From: Myxococcales bacterium
GTDB taxonomy: Bacteria; Myxococcota_A; UBA9160; SMWR01
NCBI GenBank assembly: GCA_022571825.1
Contig: JACZXC010000091.1
Span: 1 to 9,175, forward strand
Direction: 5' to 3'
Length of the DNA stretch: 9,175 nucleotides
Under the pieces are notes generated by a model. The model was not told where the DNA came from, did no database searches, and saw only the letters and a program-made list of their open reading frames with translations. The position numbers and the translations under genes are program-made. Of the stretch, positions 1 through 5,664 are shown piece after piece (the first letter of the stretch is position 1; every line of letters starts with the position of its first letter).

Positions 1-114
1 GAGCACATCGAACGCCAGGTCGTTCCCGCCCGACAGCGGTTCCAGTTCGGCTCGCAGGGCAGCGACTTCCTCGACACAATCCATTCCGTGGATTCTGAAG
101 GCTACCTCGATCAT
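1..114 (-). CDS. Heavy-metal-translocating P-type ATPase, N-terminal fragment (cut by window edge)
   Basis: Only the first 38 residues are present; the gene continues beyond position 1. They match the start of a heavy-metal-associated (HMA) domain: a beta strand (IEVAFRIHG) followed by the metal-loop motif GMDCVEE at residues 10-16 and a helix (VAALRAEL). Canonical HMA domains have GMxCxxC. Here the second cysteine is replaced by glutamate, a variant I associate with Zn/Cd/Pb-type (CadA/ZntA-like) exporters rather than copper exporters. That assignment is from family knowledge. The full protein would be an inner-membrane ATPase exporting divalent metal from the cytoplasm. The ATG at 114-112 is preceded by a GGGGAT stretch that could serve as ribosome binding site. 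The gene lies 210 bp downstream of the His-rich exported protein on the same strand, which supports a metal-homeostasis role. A free-standing HMA chaperone is an alternative, because the membrane part is not in view. Confidence 0.72.
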   Translation of the reverse strand, partial: MIEVAFRIHGMDCVEEVAALRAELEPLSGGNDLAFDVL

Positions 115-147
115 GTTATCCCCGCGGCCGCCAGTGATTGCTCCAAG

Positions 148-193
148 GGCCGGTGAAAGGCCCGAGTATTACTTCGATCTGAGTCTCCGTAAA
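148..193 (-). promoter_or_regulatory. Possible promoter and operator of the P-type ATPase gene
   Basis: Read on the minus strand, TTTACG (193-188) and TAATAC (171-166) are separated by 16 nt and resemble weak -35 and -10 boxes. Just downstream is an inverted repeat, GGGCC-7 nt-GGCCC (148-164), about 34 bp before the ATPase start codon. An operator there could block transcription, as expected for a metal-responsive repressor. Both boxes match the sigma-70 consensus poorly and the repeat arms are only 5 bp, so chance is a real possibility. The rest of the 115-324 interval shows no gene that I can support. Confidence 0.22.
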
Positions 194-324
194 CCTCGTG
201 CTCAGCTTCTCGTTCTTCTTACCCATCGCAGCGGTCGGAACGCAGGCACGACGTTTCGTCGCCTCTCTTTGGGACCGATGTGATTCGCACGGAAGCTTCG
301 CGGTGCAATGCATCCGCTTACCCA

Positions 325-804
325 TTAGTGATGGCCGTGGTGACCTCCGTGGTGACCTCCGTGGTGACCGCCGTGGTGGCCTCCATAGCCGTGGTGGCCT
401 CCATAGCCGTGGTGGCCTCCATAGCCGTGGTGGCCTCCATAGCCGTAGTGGCCTCCATAGTAGAAGCCGAATCCGTAGACCGGGTATCGATAGACGCCCC
501 TCCTCCGCGAATAGGTGGCGGGTTCGTAATCCACCCAAGCGCCGTTAGACCAGCCCACCCAGCGCTCGCTCGGGAGCCAGTACCACCAAGTTCCGCGGTG
601 ATACTTGAAACGCCAGCGTTGGTCGCTGGCCGCCGAATTGCCGGTTGCCGGGCGATCCCCAGCCGCGCCGGCCGTAGAATCCTCGTCGAGTCGCTGTTCG
701 ATCCGATCCAGCCGCTGCTCAATTCGGTTCAGCGGCTCTTCTTGCGCGATGGCGCCGGCGGGCCAACTCACGACCGCACCCAAGATCAATACGGTAACAC
801 GCAT
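325..804 (-). CDS. Exported protein with tryptophan-rich module and Gly/Tyr/His-rich repeat tail
   Basis: This 159-residue protein starts with a Sec signal peptide (residues 1-20, cleavage predicted after AIA). A short coiled-coil follows, made of two copies of the heptad RIEQRLD (about 27-40), then a polar linker. A compact aromatic module (about 63-93) contains WWYWLP, RWVGW and GAWVDY. I recall modules like this in secreted hypothetical proteins of planctomycetes and similar bacteria, with no known function. The tail (119-159) consists of GYGGHH units followed by GGHH units and ends in HH; it holds 17 histidines in 41 residues. His-rich tails of this kind commonly bind Zn, Ni, Cu or Co. 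With a heavy-metal ATPase next downstream on the same strand, a periplasmic metal buffer or scavenger is a reasonable inference but unproven. The start is fixed by a strong AAGGGAGGG 7 nt upstream. A structural glycine-rich surface protein is the main alternative. Confidence 0.8.
   Translation of the reverse strand: MRVTVLILGAVVSWPAGAIAQEEPLNRIEQRLDRIEQRLDEDSTAGAAGDRPATGNSAASDQRWRFKYHRGTWWYWLPSERWVGWSNGAWVDYEPATYSRRRGVYRYPVYGFGFYYGGHYGYGGHHGYGGHHGYGGHHGYGGHHGGHHGGHHGGHHGHH
337..460. repeat. Short tandem repeats encoding the His-rich tail
   Basis: On the plus strand there are three 12-bp units (337-372, GTGGTGACCTCC and one variant). Four perfect 18-bp units follow (373-444, GTGGTGGCCTCCATAGCC), then a fifth degenerate unit to about 460. 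All are in frame with the minus-strand gene and encode GGHH and GYGGHH blocks. Near-identical DNA copies suggest recent expansion and probable copy-number variation by slippage. Confidence 0.92.
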
Positions 805-811
805 AGCGGAA

Positions 812-820
812 CCCTCCCTT
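812..820 (-). promoter_or_regulatory. Strong ribosome binding site of the His-rich gene
   Basis: AAGGGAGGG on the minus strand lies 7 nt before the ATG at 804. It fixes this start, places the signal peptide at the exact N-terminus, and is the best Shine-Dalgarno match in the metal cluster. Confidence 0.7.
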
Positions 821-1239
821 CATACATTCTTCATTCTTGCCCTAAGGATTCTACGCATCCAAAGCTGGGCACGCAGCGCATTTTTGCTGCAGATTTCAAG
901 CCTTTCTGGTTTGGGTGGTTGGTACACCGACACAGAGGCGAGCGGGGTGTGCCATAGCTTTTTACGTCAGCGCCGCAACCTCTCTTGGCGCAATTCATGG
1001 ATATTGAGGGATTTTGAAGGCTGCCTCCGCCATGGTCTGGCTCGCGCATCGGCACGCGGCGCTCCCGCGGGAATGATAGGAATATCAACGGACGCGCTTC
1101 GCACGGCATGGCGCCCAGAAACAGGACGTGAAAGGCGGGCTTGGCGAGCAGCGCTTGCAAAGGCCGTAACGGCAGGAACAGAACGGAATGGGCGGTCACG
1201 CGGTGAGCTGTCGGAAAACAGCAGCCCCTGCCATGAACA

Positions 1240-1257
1240 TCGGCGATGCATCGCCGA
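1240..1257. promoter_or_regulatory. Perfect 18-bp palindrome, possible operator
   Basis: TCGGCGATGCATCGCCGA is a perfect palindrome without a spacer. It lies in the non-coding stretch between the DtxR-like gene and the His-rich gene. A perfect palindrome is the usual shape of a dimeric-regulator binding site. No T-run follows on either strand, so a terminator is unlikely. No second copy was noticed in the window, so its role is unsupported beyond its symmetry. Confidence 0.35.
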
Positions 1258-1384
1258 ATCTTGCCGATCATGCCATGGATCGAAGCACCGCAGCAATGCA
1301 GTCGCAGTCTTGATAGCTTCGCTTCCAACGGTTAAAGTCGCGATCCCGCCGACCGACGACTGGATTGGGCCTACGAGCGATGGG

Positions 1385-1675
1385 CTATTCCGGCGGAATC
1401 GGCTTGCCCTGTGGATCGATGGCCGGGTGGGCCATTTCCCGATCGAGCTCGCCGCGCAATTCGTGGTCGGTGTAATGTTCCAGTTGTTCCGCGCTGCCGT
1501 GAATTTGGCCCTCGACGATACCGGCCTCGGTGGCCAGATAACGTTCCCACAGACGATGGGAGCGGACGAGCGTTTTTGCGTGGCTGCGGCCCCGCTCGGT
1601 CAGGCTGAAACCGTCCATGCCGCGCATCACTTCACCACGCGTCCGCAACATGCCCAGCACAAGTGAAGTCATCAT
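1385..1675 (-). CDS. DtxR/MntR-type metal-binding and dimerisation domain protein lacking most of the DNA-binding domain
   Basis: The 96-residue product corresponds to the second domain of iron/manganese-dependent repressors (Fe_dep_repr_C type). Recognisable elements are the end of a winged helix (DGFSLTERG, 21-29), HRLWERYL (40-47), the IHGSAEQLEH segment (58-67), and the terminal HPAIDPQGKPIP (83-94). By motif alignment with DtxR, H40, E44, H59, E63, E66 and H67 match its H79, E83, H98, C102, E105 and H106. Having Glu at the C102 position is the MntR-like choice. The first ~60 residues of the family, with helix-turn-helix and N-terminal metal ligand, are absent and not visible upstream in any frame. 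The wording also resembles the C-terminal extension of some Mn/Zn ABC permeases. The ATG overlaps the preceding 58-codon ORF as ATGA, suggesting translational coupling. Third-position GC is about 71% by hand count, lower than in yebC. It may be a stand-alone sensor or dimerisation partner, or a truncated remnant. Confidence 0.72.
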   Translation of the reverse strand: MMTSLVLGMLRTRGEVMRGMDGFSLTERGRSHAKTLVRSHRLWERYLATEAGIVEGQIHGSAEQLEHYTDHELRGELDREMAHPAIDPQGKPIPPE

Positions 1676-1848
1676 GGAGCCGGGCCCCAAAATCCGCCGA
1701 ACCGTGCTTCGATCCATGACCGGCGGGGCCGGCGATCGCTCTTCGGCATCTGGGCGAAGCGGTCGACGCCCTCCTCGGCGAGTTCCGACACCAGGGCGCG
1801 CGCCGATGCCACCAGTTCCCGGACCTCCTGGGCCAAGGCTTTTTCCAT
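1672..1848 (-). CDS. Small protein of unknown function, 58 residues
   Basis: I do not recognise this protein. The N-terminal half is a predicted amphipathic helix (residues 1-30, rich in Glu, Ala and Val). It is followed by a basic stretch (SDRRPRRSW, 37-45) and a Gly/Phe/Trp/Pro end (GGFWGPAP). The ATG is 7 nt after the cytochrome lipoprotein stop, and the TGA overlaps the DtxR-like start as ATGA, so the three genes could share one transcript. A GAGG 11 nt upstream is a weak ribosome binding site. Codons 1-43 are strongly GC-ending like the upstream genes, whereas the last 15 codons include TCA, GAA, GCA, GGA, TTT, GCT and CCA. This suggests the 3' part may come from different DNA. The other frames here give only Gly/Arg/Pro-rich shadows. 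It may be a fusion ORF created at a junction. Confidence 0.5.
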   Translation of the reverse strand: MEKALAQEVRELVASARALVSELAEEGVDRFAQMPKSDRRPRRSWIEARFGGFWGPAP

Positions 1849-1855
1849 ACCGTCT

Positions 1856-3973
1856 CTAGCCTCGTCGGTCGAGGAGCGCGAAGGCGTCCTCGAGCATTTG
1901 CTCGGAACTCGGCGCCGGGATCCGACCGCGCTGGGTGGTTGTCCCCTTGGGACGGCCGGTGCCGGCTTCGATGGTCCCGTGGCGCTGGGCGTCGATCTTG
2001 GCCTGCACCGCGAACTCGAACCCGGGGTCGTTGGCATCGTCGTGGCAGCTGCCGCAGATCTGAAGAATCACGCAGGAGTCGCATTTGTCGCCCAGCGATA
2101 CGATGGACCCGATCCGCCGGGCCCCGTCGGATACGTGTTCGCCGCCCGGGCCGTGACAGGATTCACAGCCCACCCGTCCCAGATCGGTGTGATCCGCGAT
2201 GGCAGCGCCGTCCGGAAATCCACCGTCGCGGCCGAAGCCGGTGGTGTGACAGCGCAAGCAGTCCGTGTCGCGCTTCTGCGTCGCCTGGTCGAGCCGCCGG
2301 CCGGCGCGGGCGTGGGGGCTCGCGGACCAGGTGGCGTACTCGGCCTCGTGACAGCTCTTGCAGGCCTCGGAGCCGACGTGGGCGATTTGGCTGGGCAGCA
2401 GGTTCTTGTGGATTGCTCCCCATTCAGCCAGCAACATCTGCTTCCGCTCCAGGGAGAGTTCCGTGACGTAGTCGAGCGCGGCATGGGAGACCCGGGGCAA
2501 GAAGCTGTCGTATTCGAAACCGAGCGAGTGCTTGGGGTCGTGACAGGTCATGCAGGCGGCCCCGAACTCCCCGGTGGGCACGAAACCTGGCGACAAGTGG
2601 GGGCCACCGCGGCCGTGGCAGGACTCGCATCCTACATTCTCGAGGTCCGCCGTCTCCAGAGAGTTTACGAAGCCGCCGGTCTTCTGGTAGCCCACCACGT
2701 GGCAGCCGACGCACTCGGGGTTCGACGCCTCGCCGTGCCGGACCAGCGTGTCATAGGCCGTGGCATGGCTGGTGAATTGCCAAGTCTCGTGCTCGCGCTC
2801 GTGGCAGATACCGCAGGCATCGCTGCCGCTGTACCCCCGGCTGCGCAGGAGCATCGGAACCGGAGCTCCGGCCATCTTGGCCAGGCGCATGCGCATGAGC
2901 GGCGGATCTTCGCGTGCTCGCCAGCCCTGAACGCGTTCGAGAATCCGGCCCTCGGGGTCGATCAAGAACGTGTCGGGTACGCCGGCAAAGCTGCCGTAGC
3001 TGGCGCGTATGCTCCCGTCGTCATCGAACAGCACCGGGAAGAAGTCGAGCTCCAACCGCTTCAACTCGGCGCGAACCGCGGCCGTCCGTCCCGTTACCTC
3101 CAAGCCGATCAACAGCGGCCGCTTGCCCTCGGGCAGCGAAGCCAGGGTTTCCTTCATGAACTCGAGGGTCTCGTGGCAGTGGGAACAGGTGTGGAGGAAG
3201 AAGATGAGGACGATCGGGGTTCCCCGGTGCGCGGCCAGCTCGAAGGGCGCATCGCCGTCCAGCACCTGAGCCGTGAAGAGGGGGGCCGCCGGGCGGCTTC
3301 CCAGCACCGGCTCAGCGCCGCTTCTGTGAGTGGGAAGGCGCAGGTGCCTCCGGATCTGGTCCTCGACCAACTCCGATGCGTGCTCGTCCGTGGGGAATTG
3401 CAGGACGCCGAACGTGACGTACCCCTCGGCGTCGACGCCCACCAACGCCATGGGGCTTTTCATGCCCAGGCGTCGGGCGATCGCTCCGGACGAGTCGTCG
3501 AGTACCGGGAAGTCGATGCCGTGCTCGCCCGCGAAGTCTGCGGCCTGTTCTCGGGTCGCCGACCGGGAGACGCCGAGGATCTCGAAGTTGTGCTTGCCCC
3601 GGAGCGCCGACACGCTCATGACCGAATGGGTAACGACCGGGGCTCCCACGTGGTTCGCGTCGAAGAAGTAGATCAACAGGCGCTTTCCAATCAGGGAGGA
3701 GATCGAGAGCCGCTGCTGGTCGAGGGTCCAGCCCGAGAACGCGGGGAGGGGGCGCTCCTTGCGCTGGGGGCGAGTGGGCGGAGTGGGCGCAGTCGGCGGG
3801 CTGGACGATGCTGCCGTTTCTGCTCCTGCGGGTGCGGCTTCGGGCGCATCGGCGCCGCGTCCGTCGGCCGGGCCTCCCGCGACAGTCGACTCGTCCTCAG
3901 CGCCGCCGCAGGCGATCCCGGCCGCGGTTGCCAATGCGAGCGCGAGAGTCCCGACGCGCACGAGCCGCAGCAT
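1856..3973 (-). CDS. Lipoprotein with two thioredoxin-like domains and two tandem c554-type four-heme modules (eight CxxCH)
   Basis: The 705-residue product begins with a lipoprotein signal (lipobox GIAC, Cys22) and an Ala/Pro-rich linker (about 23-72). Residues ~77-212 form an AhpC/TlpA-like thioredoxin fold without a CxxC pair. Residues ~225-352 form a second one with CSHC (C263, C266) and a cis-proline-type loop GVPDTFLID. The rest carries eight CxxCH haem-binding motifs with first cysteines at 387, 421, 449, 474, 538, 572, 603 and 640. The spacing shows a duplicated four-haem unit: ACGICHE/ACKSCHE, CVGCHVVGY/CLRCHTTGF, VGCESCHG twice, then CMTCH/CGSCH. This resembles the cytochrome c554 family. 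An extra CDSC (631-634) without histidine precedes the last motif. The protein should lie on the periplasmic side of a membrane and carry electrons, perhaps between thiol/disulfide and haem carriers; the substrate is unknown. No strong ribosome binding site is visible before ATG 3973, 56 bp after the thiolase stop; the lipoprotein signal supports this start. A longer upstream extension in this frame only reads antisense-like sequence over the thiolase gene. Confidence 0.9.
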   Translation of the reverse strand: MLRLVRVGTLALALATAAGIACGGAEDESTVAGGPADGRGADAPEAAPAGAETAASSSPPTAPTPPTRPQRKERPLPAFSGWTLDQQRLSISSLIGKRLLIYFFDANHVGAPVVTHSVMSVSALRGKHNFEILGVSRSATREQAADFAGEHGIDFPVLDDSSGAIARRLGMKSPMALVGVDAEGYVTFGVLQFPTDEHASELVEDQIRRHLRLPTHRSGAEPVLGSRPAAPLFTAQVLDGDAPFELAAHRGTPIVLIFFLHTCSHCHETLEFMKETLASLPEGKRPLLIGLEVTGRTAAVRAELKRLELDFFPVLFDDDGSIRASYGSFAGVPDTFLIDPEGRILERVQGWRAREDPPLMRMRLAKMAGAPVPMLLRSRGYSGSDACGICHEREHETWQFTSHATAYDTLVRHGEASNPECVGCHVVGYQKTGGFVNSLETADLENVGCESCHGRGGPHLSPGFVPTGEFGAACMTCHDPKHSLGFEYDSFLPRVSHAALDYVTELSLERKQMLLAEWGAIHKNLLPSQIAHVGSEACKSCHEAEYATWSASPHARAGRRLDQATQKRDTDCLRCHTTGFGRDGGFPDGAAIADHTDLGRVGCESCHGPGGEHVSDGARRIGSIVSLGDKCDSCVILQICGSCHDDANDPGFEFAVQAKIDAQRHGTIEAGTGRPKGTTTQRGRIPAPSSEQMLEDAFALLDRRG

Positions 3974-4029
3974 AAGAATCGGGCGCTCGATGGGCAACCG
4001 GTACGGCCTAGGAGCTCTGGGTGGGTCTC

Positions 4030-5175
4030 CTATCCCACCTTCTCGAGAATGTGGATGCCGCAGGCGCTGCCGAGGCCGATGACGTGGGTGAGGCCCACCT
4101 TCGCCCCCTCGACTTGACGACTGCCGGCTTCGCCCCGCAGGTGCGTCGACACTTCGTAGAGGTTGGCGACGCCGGTGGCTCCGAGGGGATGGCCCTTGGA
4201 CAGCAACCCGCCCGACACGTTCACCGGGATCCGGCCGCCGTGTGCCGATTCCCCTTCGTCGATCATCTTGCCCGCTTCGCCATCGGCGCAGAGTCCGAGA
4301 TTCTCGTAGTGGAGGATCTCCGCCGTGGCGAAGCAGTCGTGGAGCTCGACCAGATCGAGGTCCTGGGGACCGAGTCCGGCCATCTCGTAGGCCTTGCTCG
4401 CGGCCTGGCGGGTGCAGGTGTTGACGTCGGGCATCACAAGGTCGCGCTCGGTGAAGGGGTCGCTGGTCAGAATCGATGCGGCCACCCGGACCGCCCGGCC
4501 CAACCCGAGTTCCCGCGCCTTCTTCTCCGATGCGAGAACCGCTGCCGCCGCGCCGTCCACGTTGACCGAGCACATCAGCTTGGTGTTCGGGTACGCGATC
4601 ATCTCGGCGTTCATCACCATCTCGAGGGGCGTTTCCTTCTGGTACATCGACTTGGAATTCTTCACCGAATGCGCGTGGTTTTTCACCGAGACCTTGGCGA
4701 ACTGCTCGAAGGTGGTGCCGTGCTTGCGCGCGTGCTCCATGCCGGCTTCGGCGAAGACGCAGGGCATGGTCCCCGAGCCCAGCAGGCCCTCTTTCGAGAT
4801 GCCCTTGCCGCCACCTCCTCCCCCCAGGAGGCCCACCTTGCCCAGCTGTTCCACGCCCACCACCAGGACCAGGTCGCAGAGGCCCGCCTTGATGGCCGTC
4901 CACCCCTCGCGGAAGGCGGTGGCGCCGGTGGCGCACGCGTTCGCGGAGTTCGTCACGGGGATGCCCGTCTGGCCGATCTCCCGGAGGATGCGCTGGCCGA
5001 TCATGCCGCTGGCCTGCATCAGGTTTCCGCAGTACAGCGCCTCTATGTCCTGAATCGTGAGCCCCGCATCGTCGAGGGCGAGCAATGCGGCCTCGGCGCC
5101 GAGCTCGGGCACGCTGCGGTCGGGATATCGCCCGAACCGGATCATGTCGATTCCCATGATATAAACGTCGCTCAT
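4030..5175 (-). CDS. SCP2/lipid-transfer-type thiolase (acetyl-CoA acetyltransferase family)
   Basis: This 381-residue protein has the length and motifs of the SCP2-type thiolase branch, which cleaves or condenses beta-keto acyl-CoA thioesters in the cytoplasm. The nucleophilic cysteine is C81 in NSANACATGATA. HDCF (279-282), the GGLLSKGHPLGATG loop with H329, and GSACG near the C-terminus (C372) complete the expected active site. An unusual run of six glycines lies at 118-123, followed by a lysine. The ATG is 2 nt after the stop of the DUF35 gene, with GGGAG inside that gene's end as ribosome binding site. Thiolases of this branch paired with a DUF35 partner act in side-chain, aromatic or steroid acyl-CoA degradation, or in archaeal HMG-CoA synthesis. 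The exact substrate cannot be read here. A stem of GGTGGG/CCCACC (4020-4039) overlaps the stop codon. Confidence 0.92.
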   Translation of the reverse strand: MSDVYIMGIDMIRFGRYPDRSVPELGAEAALLALDDAGLTIQDIEALYCGNLMQASGMIGQRILREIGQTGIPVTNSANACATGATAFREGWTAIKAGLCDLVLVVGVEQLGKVGLLGGGGGGKGISKEGLLGSGTMPCVFAEAGMEHARKHGTTFEQFAKVSVKNHAHSVKNSKSMYQKETPLEMVMNAEMIAYPNTKLMCSVNVDGAAAAVLASEKKARELGLGRAVRVAASILTSDPFTERDLVMPDVNTCTRQAASKAYEMAGLGPQDLDLVELHDCFATAEILHYENLGLCADGEAGKMIDEGESAHGGRIPVNVSGGLLSKGHPLGATGVANLYEVSTHLRGEAGSRQVEGAKVGLTHVIGLGSACGIHILEKVG

Positions 5176-5177
5176 CG

Positions 5178-5609
5178 TCACTTCTCCCTGGGCTGGAAGT
5201 AGTAGGACAGATACTCGTTGCCGTCGCGATCCTTGGTGGGAGCGATCCGGTAGACGACCTCCACCGGCATTCCCATCCGAACCTTTTCGGGCGTGGGCTC
5301 CACGTTGATCAGGTTCCCCTTGACGGTCCCGCCACCGTCGAGGTCCACCACCGCCGATACGAACGGAACCTCGATTCCGGGAAACGACCGGTGCACGATC
5401 GAGTACACATACAGAACGCCGGTGTCGGCCAGCTTTTGGGGCTTCAGGTTCTCCCGAACGCCACAGTTCGAGCAGATCGAACGTTCGCCCAGGAAGATGG
5501 CCCCACAGTCGCCGCATCGCTGCCCTTCCAGATAGGGATCCCCGCCATCGGGGATCTTCAAGAAGGACACGACCGGGAGCGGCCCCGAGGCCGCGGCTTC
5601 CTCCGCCAT
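5178..5609 (-). CDS. DUF35 protein: zinc ribbon plus OB-fold, acyl-CoA-binding partner of the thiolase
   Basis: The 143-residue protein has a zinc ribbon with CGDC (C32, C35) and CSNC (C46, C49), followed by an OB-fold from about residue 55 (LADTGVLYVYSIVHR, then VPFVSAVVDLDGGGTVKGNL). This is the classic DUF35 (ChsH2 C-terminal, BbsA-like) arrangement. In characterised cases the protein binds next to a thiolase and helps hold or channel the CoA thioester. The immediate downstream thiolase, 2 nt away, makes a complex very likely. I chose ATG 5609 over ATG 5621 and over longer forms because an AAGGA lies 11 nt upstream of it, and 5621 would overlap that site. Translation further upstream loses family similarity. 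A TTGAC-based inverted repeat about 36 bp upstream suggests repressor control of the pair. Confidence 0.9.
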   Translation of the reverse strand: MAEEAAASGPLPVVSFLKIPDGGDPYLEGQRCGDCGAIFLGERSICSNCGVRENLKPQKLADTGVLYVYSIVHRSFPGIEVPFVSAVVDLDGGGTVKGNLINVEPTPEKVRMGMPVEVVYRIAPTKDRDGNEYLSYYFQPREK

Positions 5610-5620
5610 GATCAAAATCA

Positions 5621-5625
5621 TCCTT
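5621..5625 (-). promoter_or_regulatory. Ribosome binding site deciding the DUF35 start
   Basis: AAGGA on the minus strand, 11 nt before ATG 5609. It overlaps the alternative ATG at 5621, which argues against that codon as the start. Confidence 0.5.
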
Positions 5626-5644
5626 CGTTGCTGGGATGTCAAAG

Positions 5645-5664
5645 GGTTGACCGCCGAGTCAACC
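5645..5664. promoter_or_regulatory. Inverted repeat GGTTGAC-6 nt-GTCAACC, candidate operator of the thiolase operon
   Basis: The arms are perfect 7-bp inverted copies with a 6-nt spacer (CGCCGA), 36 bp upstream of the DUF35 start. Two more TTGACA half-sites lie at 5642-5637 and 5702-5697 on the minus strand, so four copies of TTGAC fall within about 66 bp. Such symmetry upstream of acyl-CoA genes would suit a TetR-family or similar dimeric repressor responding to an acyl-CoA. That is inference; no regulator gene is in the window. Confidence 0.4.

Larger units (their letters stand above)
805..1384. other. 580-bp stretch without a convincing gene
   Basis: Several long open frames cross this interval on both strands, but none has a recognisable domain, a good ribosome binding site or steady codon bias. 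The minus strand has an open frame from 1328 to 831 with a hydrophobic patch near its middle and a Cys-containing C-terminus. I do not recognise it. It could be a decayed gene or a long untranslated leader. An 18-bp perfect palindrome lies at 1240-1257. A TAGAAT hexamer (minus, 853-848) could be a -10 box for the His-rich gene, but no -35 box fits. Confidence 0.5.

Noticed and set aside
337..460. Regular short repeats considered as a CRISPR array
   Set aside because: Units are 12 and 18 bp, directly abutting without unique spacers, and in frame with the His-rich coding region.
967..1296. 109-codon minus-strand open frame in the gap
   Set aside because: It is Arg/Ser/Ala-rich without a domain or ribosome binding site; it is probably chance.
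605..1666. 353-codon plus-strand open frame
   Set aside because: It runs antisense through the His-rich gene and the DtxR-like gene and shows no domain; it is a by-product of high GC.
1898..4117. 739-codon plus-strand open frame
   Set aside because: It is antisense to the cytochrome lipoprotein, whose domains and CxxCH motifs are unmistakable; its translation has no recognisable domain.
3974..4936. N-terminal extension of the cytochrome lipoprotein frame
   Set aside because: The extension overlaps the thiolase gene out of frame and is Arg/Gly/Pro-rich; the lipoprotein signal starts at 3973.
5178..5517. N-terminal extension of the thiolase frame beyond ATG 5175
   Set aside because: It overlaps the DUF35 coding sequence in another frame and has no thiolase similarity; the family N-terminus begins at 5175.
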